A stretch of 64,000 nt of DNA from Eutreptiella sp. 'Long Island Sound 2002' (lineage: Eukaryota; Euglenozoa; Euglenophyceae; Eutreptiales; Eutreptiaceae): positions 125,284,899 through 125,348,898 of the forward strand of contig OZ038380.1 in assembly GCA_964036045.1 (NCBI GenBank), in the 5' to 3' direction. Position 1 is the first letter of the stretch; the number at the start of each line of letters is the position of its first letter. Below, piece after piece: positions 1-10,300 of this stretch. The translations under genes were made by a program, and so were the position numbers. A model generated the notes under the pieces. That model saw nothing but the letters and a program-made list of their open reading frames with translations, was not told where the DNA came from and did not search any database.

Positions 1-183
1 AACAAGATTGTAATGATCTCCATAATGATCTTGTCTTTGGATTAAGTTTTGGAAACCCTTCATGCGCTTTTCAAATCCCTCAAAATCCAGCGTGCAATGA
101 ACAACTTGATCACATTGCATGATTTCATTTTGTTCATCTGTAACAAAAGGCGATTCTATAATACAACCTCTCTGAGTACTCTT

Positions 184-1821
184 TTACTGTAATGCTGGCT
201 CTTTGCGCGCAATGCTATCGCAGCACTGTGCGCGCAATCTTATCAAATTCTTCCCCTGCAAATGTTTGCGCAGGTATCTCTCCATGTGAGAGTCGTTCTC
301 ACTTTGCATGGCCAACTGGATCAACAGATCGATCAGGTCGTCATAGGAATGAGTCCGGGCGTTCCTCTCGGACGTCTCCCGATAGTTCTCCCAAGTCTTC
401 GAAGGAATGTTTCCTACTATTCACAAGCGAGGTTCATTAGGACACCGGCTGCCCGCAGCCAGACAGCCGACAGGCACAGAGCAAAGAAAGAGGTTCATTA
501 GAACCCGGGGGGCGAGGGATTATACTTCCGCTGAGTCCTTCAAACTGCACCACAAACTCTGAGATACGTGCAGCTGCAGGGAATCTGGGGAGTGATAGCA
601 ACTCTTGGATTTCAGTGCGGACACTCAGGTCCGTCTCATAGACTGGGTACATCTGTACCTGTCTCTTCAGGAAGTCGCTGCAGTTGAAGGTCCTCCCGAT
701 AGCGGCCTTTACTTGCCGCTGAAGAAATTTCTTTCTACACGACTTCCTGATAAGTGTGCACTTAGTCCTGGCGTCAGCATGTTGCTGACCCGTGAGGAGT
801 GAAAATTTGGAGAATTCCTCCGCCCACTCGGGCAGAGCTTTGGGATCAAACTCCAAAAGTTCGATATGAAGGTTGGCCTTGGCAATGGCCTTCCTTCCCG
901 TACCTGGGACACCTTTGTCACTGCTCCACCTGACGGAGGTGAGGGGTGTTTAGTGGCCAACGGCGCCAGTGCAGGCAGTCCATAGTTCCTTATTGTAACC
1001 TCCGAGCCCATGCCTACGCTACCGACAGGCACAGTACTGACACGTGGGTGGAAAGGGCTAGGGCAGCTGTCCATAAGGGAGCTGCGGATGCCTCTGCAGC
1101 TCTTCACATCACTGGTCAACAGTTGCACACCAGGGGACATGGTAGGGGGGGGCGTCCTCAGATCCAAGAGCCCCTGTTTTGCTTTGAGTGCCGCTGACGA
1201 GGCACCCAGGTCCTTGTCTTCATCACCCGCATTCAGGAACCGGGAAAGCAGCTCCATGGTCTCATCGGACGCGGGGGCAGACCTCGTTCCACGCATGAAG
1301 GTTCTGGAGCCACACACCTTGCAGAGGGTTGTGGCTCCATGTGCTCAGGCTCCTTCGGCTCCTTGGAGGGTGTAGGTTCCTTGGACACACAGACGGATTC
1401 CCACTCTGATGAATCGCCCGACGCCTGCGTGTCGCATTTGCCATAAGGTATCTCGAACATGTCATGTCTCCACGTGGCCCCGAACATCGGGCCCAAAGCC
1501 ATCTCCTTTCTATTTCCTTTTCTAGCTCGTCCAGGCTTTGACCTTGGCTTTGGCCACCTTGGCCATCTCCTGGAGGGCAGGAATGGGAGTTGTCTCGAAC
1601 CGGGGAAGGGATGACCCCACGGAAGCTGAGGCGGCAGCCACGGTGTGCTTGTCTTCAAGGCGTTTGAGGTTCGCCTGCGTTAAGCAAGGAACGTCAGCGT
1701 CTGGGCGCGATCCTTCTATATTATTTTCATTATCCTCTTCCGCCTCGCTTGGTTCTGTATGTTTTCCTAGAGGACCAGAATCACGGGGAATTCCACTTAA
1801 TTGCCAGTGATGGTCCAGTCG
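184..1821 (-). pseudogene. Decayed LTR-retroelement gag (left copy)
   Basis: Protein-like text runs right to left in at least five frame-shifted blocks. Bases ~1821-1520 hold an acidic N-terminal block ending in an Ala/Lys helix. Bases ~1495-1320 contain GPMFGATWRHDMFEIPYGK. Bases ~1300-920 contain GASSAALKAKQGLLDLRTP and SDVKSCRGIRSSL. Bases ~918-480 contain LPEWAEEFSKFSLLTGQQHA and YETDLSVRTEIQELLSLPRF. Bases ~410-184 contain PSKTWENYRETSERNARTHS and SHMERYLRKHL. The order (basic helix bundle, RISEF, KTWENYRETSER) reads like a retroelement capsid. No zinc knuckle, protease or RT follows in frame. The blocks need several frameshifts or introns to join, so I call it a pseudogene; introns are the main alternative. 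I associate the wording with dinoflagellate Gag proteins from memory, which needs a search. A short open stretch continues at 1-183 towards the window edge. Confidence 0.6.
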
Positions 1822-3050
1822 TCACATCGCCGCTCTTTGGCCTGGTGTTAGTGATTGGCTCAGTTCTGGCACTGAAGGTGACAGACATTTCCACAGTTCC
1901 AGATGCAAGTGGTGGGGGTGAACGCAATCGGGGGGTGGCTAGGGTTATAATCCTAGTTACTTTGAAAAATATACTTAAGGCTTCAAAAGGGTGAAAAAAT
2001 GATTACGTGTTAGTCTTCATTATTTCCAAAAGATTAGGGGGGGGCTTGGCCTGGATCAAGTACCCAAAGAAAGACGTCGTAGGGACTTTTTTGTAGTCCT
2101 TCGAAGACACCACCCACTCAAGGAGTGAGGGGGCAAAGACACCCAATGAAATTCATATCAGCCTACTGGTACGTAGCGGAGGACCCCTCCCTTTACGCAA
2201 AGTTTTCACCGCATGTAGTGGCACATTTTGCACGCTATGAAAATTGTTTTTAATATAATGTGAGCCACCCGAGTACTTTGTACCCTGTATACCTTACCCT
2301 CGTGTGCAGAAGGGCAAATTGGTTGAAAACCACCACGCCCAATGCAAAAATGGAAAATGAGTTGTACCCGCGAAGCACTCGCGATTTCAAGCCCTCGCCA
2401 TTGTTTGTGCAAATTTTTTAGCTCACTGGCGTGGGGCACGGGTTCGCAACGGTCCTGGGGTCGATGGTTCAGTACAGGGCGGCAACCCGGAGCCTTGTAA
2501 GCACCACCAGAGGCATGACCCGGTAGAGCCTTCTTCGTTCTTCTGCGTGTTATGCTTTAGTCTTCGGGGCGGCTGTCTTGTGCTTGTTCATTTTTTTTGA
2601 TAGAGAAAACCTTGATGCTTTTCCCCAACGTGAAATCAATTCCACAGGAAAATAGAGTAGGGTAAATCCAGGCACACGATCAAAATGGAATCAGGATGAG
2701 TCCCTCCAATTCAAAACACCAGTGACTAAGAGGGCGGGCAAAAGCACAATGTAGGTATAAATACATAGCTTCTGGCAAGAAGGAAAGAAACATTTGATTT
2801 TATATGTGAAAACAGGCAACAGTGTGGCCCACAGGATAGTCGCAAGCACTTCATGTGCACACAATGAGATACAATGGAGTTCGTTAGGAACCAGGGGCAC
2901 GTGGGTGGGGCGAGACACAGGATATGGCTTGGCTAGCATGGCCAAGCAACTGAATTCGGAGTCAGTTAAAACGTGGACCCACAATAAGTGGGTGAAACGA
3001 TTGAGTATAGGGGTCCTGAGGTGGGAGACCACTAGGCTTAACCTACAAGG
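1822..3050. other. Non-coding stretch, no gene seen (left copy)
   Basis: About 1.2 kb of ordinary base composition between the gag remnant and the T-depleted tract. All frames are interrupted. I see no tRNA, zinc-finger, polymerase or membrane-protein signature and no clear terminal repeats. It may be 5' sequence of the gag-bearing element, since it lies upstream of that gene on the minus strand, but no LTR pair is visible within the window. Confidence 0.6.
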
Positions 3051-5089
3051 GAAAAAAGCAACGGCAACCACACACAGCACCGCAAACCGACACCAGAACA
3101 CAACAGCGCAGCACCACACGACAGCACAGCACCACAGGACACAACACAGGGGACCAGGGCGCCACAACAAGCCGACCAGCCACAGGGAGGCACACCAGGA
3201 CACACACAGCAGAAAGCGCAGCGCCAGGAAACAAACAACAGGCACAGGCAACGACGCAAACAGACAGCAGGGCACCGCAGCACACCACCACGCAACAGCA
3301 CAGCACCACAGAACACAACACAGCGGAGCGGAGCACCCAGACACACCACACCAAACCACAGGGCGGCGAGCCACACCGCCAGACAGGGGCAGCACCACCG
3401 AAACACGACACTGGGAGCCACCAGGAGACTACAGAGGACAGCCAAGCCCAACAGCATACATCCGAACACAACAGGCAACAACACACAACACCAGCCAGCG
3501 CCAGAGAGGCGAGAGAGCACCGCACAGAGAGCAGCGACACAGGCACACCAACACAGCAGCACACAAGAGGCGCCACGAAAAGGGAGGCACCCAGAAACAC
3601 GGTACAACGAACGACAGCACACGGACCACAGGAAGCACGGCGGGACGACACAGCACCGCGCCCAAGGACAGACAGAGCACAACAACACGCCACAGCAGCG
3701 GACGAGGCAAGACGTGACCCAAGCACCGCAACGAAACAAACAACACAGCACGGAACCAAGAGACACACCACGGCACGGCAGAGCACCAAACAGCACAGCG
3801 CAACAGAAGCCAGCACAAGAACGCAACGCTACAGGGGCACGCCAAACAGCAAGACACACCACGGCCGAGCACCACACAGACCAGAACAGGAAGGACCACC
3901 ACCGAAAGGCACGGAACAACGCAAAAAAAAAACCAGCAGAGAACACAGCAGCACGCGACAGCAGAACAAAACAAAAACAGCCCAACAGGACCAAGCGCAA
4001 CACCGCGCCGGACAGCAAGGCACGAAAGCCCAGCCAAGCACAAGCACGCCACACAGCACCAGGCAAAACACACAACGCACCACAGACCGCAACGCCAACA
4101 GCACCACACACCAGCACAACCTACAGCCACAAACACACAAACGGACACCGCACCGCACAACCGGAAAAAAAAAAACAAACAAAACAACAAACAGAGCAGA
4201 AAAAAAAAACAACAAACAAAAACGCAGGGAACAAAACACCAAGGAGCAAAAAAAAAAAAGGTGTGGGGGGGGGGGCGGAAAGGAAGAAAAAAAAACAGGG
4301 GGGGGGGGGCGAACAAGACGCCAAGGCCCAAGGCCCCCCGGGCCGGAAAACACGGACCGCCGAAGACAACGGGGGCAAACAAAGGGAAGAAGGAAAAAAA
4401 AACACAGAGCAAACAGGGCGACCCAAGCGCGGAGGAGGCCGAACAAAGAACAAGGAGGGAGCGGCCACAGGAAAAGGTGAGGCGCACCAGAACGCGCCCG
4501 GGAGGCCGGCCCGCCCGACCCGGCCAAGCAGAGCACGCGCACGCACACACGCGCAGGACCCGGGAGTGGCGTCCTCGGACCCGCAAGGGGAGGTGTCGGC
4601 GTCCACACGAAACAGCCCCGGTGCACCAGCCGAGTCCCCCGTTGAAAGATGGGCGGTACGGGAAACGGGACGCGTCAGTGACCGGGTCCAAACACCCCTA
4701 CCACCGCAGCGGACGCAGCCCAAGACCGACGCCAGAGGGACCCGCCAGGGACAACCCCATCGCGGGGCCCCGAACGGGTAAGACGCGGAGCGAGCCGGCC
4801 TCCACGTGCCCCGCGCAGCCGCCCAGTAAATCCGGGGGCGCAAGCCCCCGGGATGGGGAAAGGCACCACGGCGTCGGGAAAGCCGACTGGAGCACCGAGA
4901 GCGACCGGACCGGACGAGGCGCGGCGCACCAACGCGGGGCCACAAGGCACACCAGAGAGGCACGCCGCCGGCCAAAACCACAGCACACGGACAGGTGCCA
5001 AGCGACAACGGCCACCGGGTGCCGCAGACCCGGGCAGCGCGGACAACACGCAACGAACCACGGCACAGGAACAGGTGCCAGGCATCACC
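3051..5089. repeat. T-depleted low-complexity tract (left copy)
   Basis: From about 3051 the plus strand is almost entirely A, C and G. Many consecutive 60-base lines (3061-3360, 3481-3600) contain no T at all. Short motifs such as CAGCACCACA and ACACAACAC recur without a strict period, and G- and A-homopolymers occur at 4240-4310. Every stop codon, on either strand, requires a T on the plus strand, so all six frames are open for long distances. The predicted Thr/His/Gln/Pro-rich (plus) and Cys/Val/Trp-rich (minus) proteins are therefore not evidence of genes. Confidence 0.85.
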
Positions 5090-7482
5090 AAACCCACATA
5101 CCCACGCCGCACACCCCAGCCAGGAGAGGCGGGGTACAAGCAGAGCGCACACACAAACACACAGACACCCCAACACGGCAGCCAGGAGTGGCGGGGCACA
5201 GCTGAAACTCGAGCCCAAGCACACACACCCACACCACACACCCCAACCAGGAGTGGCGGGGTACAAGCGGAGCGGGCACACAAACACACACACACCCCAA
5301 CACCCCAGCCAGAAGTGGCGGGGCGCAGCCGAAACCTGAGCCCAAGCACACACACCCACACCGCCCACCCCAGCCAGGAGTGGTGGGGTACAAGCAGAGC
5401 GGGCACAGAGACGCACACACACCCCAACACCCCAGCCAAGAGCGGCGGGGCGCAGCTGAAACCCGAGCCCAAACACACACACCCATGCCGCACGGCCCAG
5501 ACACGAGTGGCGTGGTACAAGCGGAGCGGGCACACAAACACACACACACCCAAACACCCTAGCCGGGAGTGGCGGGGCGCAGCCAAAACCCGAGCCCAAG
5601 CACTCACCCACGCCGCACACCCCAGCCAGGAGTGGCGGGGTACAAGCGGAGCGCGCACACGAACACACACACACCCCAACACCCCAGCCAGGAGTGGTGG
5701 GGCGCAGCCGAAACCCGGGCCCAAGCACACACACCCAAACCACACAGCCCAGCCAGGAGTGGCAGGGTACAAGAGGAGCGGGCGCATGAGCACGCACACA
5801 CCCCAACACCCCAGCCGGGAGTGGCGGGGCGCAGCCAAAACCAAAGCCAAAGCACACACACACACGCACCACACACCCCTGCCAGGAGTGGTGGGGAACA
5901 AGCGGAGCGGGCACACAAACACAAACACACCCCAACACCCCAGCCACGAGTGGCGGGGCGCAGCCGACACCCGAGCCCAAGCACATACACCCACGCCGCA
6001 CACCCCAGCCAGGAGTGGCGGGGTACAAGCGGAGCGGGCACACAGACGCACACACACCCCAACACCCAAGCCAGGAGCGGCAGAGCGCAGCCAAAACCCG
6101 AGCCCAAACACACACACCCACACCACACACCCCAGCCAGGAGTGGCAGGGTACAAGCGGAGCGGGCGCACGAGCACGCACACACCCCAACACCCCAGCCA
6201 AGAGTGGCGGGGCGCAGCCAAAACCCAAGCCAAAGCACACACACCCACGGCGCACACCCCAGCCACGAGTGGCGGGGTACAAGCGGAGCGGGCACACGTA
6301 CACACACACACCCCAACGGCCCCGCCAGGAGCGGCAGGGCGCGGCCGAAACCCCAGCTCAAACACACAAACACACCCCAACACCCCAGCCACGAGTGGCG
6401 GGGCGCAGCGGAGACCCAAGCCCAAGCAGACACACCCACGCCGCACACCCCAGACAGGAGTGGCGGGGTACAAGCGGAGGGCGCACAAGAACACACACAC
6501 ACCCCAACACCCCACCCAGGAGAGGCGGGGCACAGCTGAAACCCGAGCCCAAACACACACACCCACACTACACACCCCAGCCAGGAGTGGCGGGGTACAA
6601 GCGGAGCGGGCACACGAGCACACACACACCCCAACACCCCACCCAGGAGAGGCGGGGCGCAGCCGAAACCCAAGCCCAAGCACACACACCCACGCCGCAC
6701 ACCCCCAGCCAGGAGTGGCGGGGTACAAGCGGAGCGCGCACACGAACACGCACACACCCCAACACCCCAGCAAGGAGTGGCGGGGCGCAGCCGAAACCCG
6801 AGCCCAAGCACACACACCCACACAACACACCCCCGCCAGGAGTGGCGGGGTACAAGCGGAGCGGGCACACAAACACACAAAAACCCCAACACCCCAGCCA
6901 GGAGTGGCGGGGCGCAGCCGAAACCTGAGCCCAAGCACACACACCCACGCAGCACACCCCAGCCAGGAGTGGCGGGGTATGAGCGGGGCACGCACACCAG
7001 CACACACACACCCCAACACCCCAGCCGGGAGTGGCGGGGCGCAGCCAAAATCGGAGCCCAAACACCCACACACGCACCACACACCCCAGCTAGGAATGCC
7101 GGGGTACAAGCGGAGCGCGCACACAAACACACACACACCCCAACACCCCAACCAAGAGTGGCGGGGCGCAGCCGAAACCCGAGCCCAAGCACACACACCC
7201 ATACCACACACCCCAGCCAGGAGTGGCGGGGTACAAGCGGAGCGGGCACACGAACACGCACACACCCCGACACCCCAGCCAGGAGTGGCGGGGCGCAGCC
7301 GAAACCCGAGCCCAAGCACACACACCAACACAGCACACCCCATCCAGGAGTGGCGGGGTACAAGCGGAGCGGGCACACAAACACACACCCACCCCATCAC
7401 CCCAGCCAGGTTTGGCGGGGCGCAGCCGAAACCCGAGTCCAAACACAACCCGGACCCACACACAAACAGCACACAACAGTAG
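5090..7482. repeat. ~127-bp satellite array (left copy)
   Basis: Tandem array with a higher-order period of about 127 bp; successive GTACAAGCGG sites at 5641, 5768, 5898, 6023, 6151 and 6279 are 125-130 apart. Each unit is a dimer of ~63-bp monomers that share CCCCAGCCAGGAGTGGCGGG. One monomer continues with TACAAGCGGAGC and the other with CGCAGCCGAAACC. About 19 dimers fit the length. T is rare on the plus strand, so very long open frames cross the array on both strands. I do not consider them genes. Confidence 0.92.
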
Positions 7483-8319
7483 GAAACCCAGTGTCCAAAG
7501 CCCGGGCACTGAGGCAGCCCGTGCCAAGCAGGTGACCCGGCCAAATGAGATCCGGAGACCGGGGGTAAGGCTGCATCCTAAGCCCTGCGCTGCTTTGGGA
7601 CTCGAGGCGGAGTGTGCGACACCCAAGCGCCTCGGAACACCAGTACCAAGAACATGCATGCATGCCTTGGGAACGGGATACCCAGGAGTGGCTGGAGTCG
7701 CTGCAGACGGCAGTCGATTATTTCGCCAGTCGCGGGCTCAGCCGCGACTCAAATCCCCGCGGCACCAGACGACGTGGCATACGTAATGTGAGGAAGGTTT
7801 TCGACAACTTTCGGCCATTTCTGTTAGATCTTATGTCAAAATTATCCATTAACACCCAACGAAATAATACAGTTGATAATCCGAGCGAAGCTCGATCATC
7901 TGAAGACCAGCCGCCGCCCGCGCAATCCCATATAGCTCGTTTGTAGTCCAGCACCTGGAAAAAATCAAACAGCCTTCGGCCTGTGGAACCTCGAGCGTCA
8001 AATGGGATGTCAAAGAAAATTGTGAAAACCAAATCCGCAAACTAACTCATATATATTCCAATTTACTCTCCAATGTACCCGGCTAAACCCATTACTCTGC
8101 CCAAAGGCTGGGTACCTTTGCTCAGATTGTAGGTAGGTACGTATGGGCACCAGGATGGGCACACAATAGTTGCTCCAACAATAGGCACACACACCCAAAT
8201 TTCAAACAAGATGTCGAAGAATCTTTGGAAATGAAAATACGTAAACTAATAGGTATGTTCCAATGTAACCCGGAAAACTTATTTTACATTTTACTATCTA
8301 TTGTTGTTCACTCTTTTTG

Positions 8320-8344
8320 GCAAGGGGGCCTTCGGCCCCCTTGC
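8320..8344. other. Perfect GC-rich hairpin
   Basis: GCAAGGGGGCC and GGCCCCCTTGC form a perfect 11-bp stem around a 3-base TTC loop (or a 10-bp stem with a CTTCG loop). It is preserved unchanged in the other copy at 26913-26937. It resembles a stable RNA hairpin, but no adjacent gene or T-run makes it a recognisable terminator. Confidence 0.7.
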
Positions 8345-9062
8345 ACCCAACCCTTGTCTACAACATCTTTAGGCTAGGATGTTGTCCGCAATATGACACT
8401 AACAATGTGAAGTGGACACAGCTTTCCTTTTCAACGTTTGTGCTCCCAACCTACGTGGCAAAAGGAGGCCACAAGGGCCAACATTGATGTTTTGCAAGTC
8501 ATTTTGGTGCAAAGGAAAGGTAGTGGGTTCAATGCTTGAGCCATGGTGTATGACCATGGGCATGGCAAGCTAGCATGTTAAGCGGGCTAAGCTCTAAGCT
8601 GGCATGTTAAGCGCACAAAATGACTAACCTGGGTGAAATATATTAAAATCCCAAAAATTCAGATCTCTGGCCTACCACCTCAACGTCGAATAAACCGAAA
8701 GTTGAATGAATGTAGTTTTGGACCTTGTTCACGATTTTGGCATCCAAACTTGAGTATTGTGCATCAAGATGCCAATATTGCGGATATGCACCGCCGATCA
8801 AGAAATCGCGCTGTTTCGCGCATGATAATTTCACACGTGCTCATCTGTATAAATGTTCACACAGCAATGCATTCAGATCGATTTCTGGCGGCAGAAATCG
8901 AAATCGCAAAATCCGCCAGATGCCAGACGGAAGCTATACCATATATATATATATATATACCTGAAAGTGTCCGACATTCGCAGCGTTTCTCGGGGTGGAA
9001 CCTCAAGCTTACGCTCTTCGGTAATGTCAAGAAAGTGATGAAATAAGAAAAAGCGCCAGGCG

Positions 9063-9095
9063 CAATCGATAGCCCAGAGCAAGGGCTATCGATTG
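9063..9095. other. 13-bp perfect inverted repeat
   Basis: CAATCGATAGCCC at 9063-9075 and its exact reverse complement at 9083-9095 enclose a 7-base loop. It could fold as a strong stem-loop. There is no neighbouring coding sequence to suggest a function. Confidence 0.7.
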
Positions 9096-10175
9096 ATGTA
9101 TAGTAACTTTGAGAAATGCGTAGGAATCGATGAACTGCCGATTTTTTCAGTTCAAAATTGAAAACCGTTTTTTTAATTGTGTTCAGTAGTTCAAATAGGG
9201 ACTACTATCCGAGTTTTCCGGGTTTTGACCATCTATGACCCACCTGCACTACCAGCGCAAACACACAGAGAAAACAGGGAGCAAAAGCGACGCTTTCAGT
9301 TCTTCTTGCAGTGGACTGTTGGTGCAGAACCAGGTTCAGAACGCGATGCAAATTTAGTCCATCGTGTCGAGCCTGGCCGGTCAGCGGATTCGTACAGGAC
9401 AGATCAGGCACGAGCAACGGTTTGATGCGTGAATTTGGTGTTTCACACATGGGTTGAGCCCACAAACCTCTGCACCCCTGGTCGTACATGTTTGTCCGCT
9501 GTTAATTTCGCACGTTGCTTGTCTCAAAGTGCTGTTATTCTCCATGAGGCCGCCCTTCCGACACTGGTTTTTTTTACTATTAATTGACTACGGTTGGCAA
9601 ATAGTTGACAGCAGTCAGCAGTCAAAAACAAAGGAGGGCGTTTGACATTGGGACTGATGGCACTCGGCAAGTGACTTGCTGGAGGCTTGGGTGCAACAGA
9701 GCCCACAATTACTTCTCCGGAGGGACATCTCTGTCTTCCACCTATGTGCTGCGACAAGTCTGCAACAGGGGCAGTCATTTGATTCCAAGTGGGATCCAGT
9801 CACAATTCCAAGTGTCTGAATTCCCTCGCTTCAGATGGGAATGACCATTACGGAGATCCACGACATCACGAAGATTGACAATTGGTTCGTGCAGCGCTTT
9901 TTCATGATGCACACACATGCAGTGGCCATGCAGAAAATGCAGCTCGAGCAGTTTGATTACGACTTCTTCATGGAGGCCAAGTGCCTTGGATTCTTAGGTG
10001 CCTCCATCATACAGTGCCCATACAAATCGGAACGACAAACTCATGATGCCTGGAGTGCCTTTCAGAAACCAGAAGGAAACATTCGGTTCGGTGCCCGAGA
10101 GCCACTGCTGTTTTGCCACCGTTTCTCATGCAACCCCTCTGCCAGTGCGCACCGGTCGTATCCCAGCCAGCAAAT

Positions 10176-10300
10176 CGCACGCACCCGCTGTGCACACTGC
10201 ACGCACGCATCGTACACGCTGCACGCACGCATTGTGCACGCTGCACGCACGCACTGTGCACGCTGCACGCACGCACCCACTGTGCACACTGCACGCATGC
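10176..10300. repeat. GCACGC minisatellite, truncated at element A
   Basis: Imperfect units of about 21-24 bp built on TGTGCACGCTGCACGCACGC, five to six copies. The array ends abruptly at 10300, where the next bases read on the minus strand as the end of the RNase H domain of element A. The other copy has extra units at the same point, so this array marks the duplication breakpoint. Confidence 0.85.

Larger units (their letters stand above)
7483..10175. other. Non-coding stretch, no gene seen (left copy)
   Basis: About 2.7 kb of mixed-composition DNA between the satellite and the minisatellite. All ORFs are short and lack recognisable motifs. It contains two perfect hairpins (8320-8344 and 9063-9095), a short AT microsatellite at 8941-8959, and A-box-like and B-box-like words near 7684 and 7744 that do not fold as a tRNA. 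I see no transposase, polymerase or LTR pair here. Confidence 0.6.
1..10300. repeat. Large direct duplication, left copy
   Basis: Bases 1-10300 match 18232-28891 almost base for base: the offset is 18231 up to about 3.3 kb, 18593 from about 4 kb, and 18591 after a shortened AT run. The offset changes are explained by a ~360-bp tandem expansion in the right copy and a 2-bp microsatellite difference. The match begins at the first base of the window, so the left edge is not seen. The right edge falls inside a minisatellite at 10300, after which this copy runs into retroelement A while the other copy continues the minisatellite. Confidence 0.95.

Noticed and set aside
5090-7482. CRISPR-like alternation of repeats and spacers
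   Set aside because: The intervening segments are themselves repeated, the period is 127 bp with dimer structure, and the context is eukaryotic with no cas genes.
3038-7544. Very long open frames on both strands (up to ~1090 residues), Cys/Val-rich on minus and Thr/His/Pro-rich on plus
   Set aside because: All stop codons need a T on the plus strand and T is nearly absent, so every frame is open. The translations are repetitive with no domain.
7664-7765. tRNA-like or SINE-like segment (AGGAGTGG and GACTCAAATCC resembling A and B boxes, followed by GGCACCA)
   Set aside because: The arms do not pair into a cloverleaf (no acceptor or T stem that closes), and the B box has mismatches at invariant positions.
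8633-9046. 137-residue plus-strand ORF
   Set aside because: No recognisable content, contains the AT microsatellite as an Ile/Tyr run, and its frame is broken by the 2-bp change in the other copy.
10062-10300. Cys/Arg-rich C-terminal extension of the element A Pol
   Set aside because: It is simply the minisatellite read in frame; the same DNA lies without Pol in the right copy.
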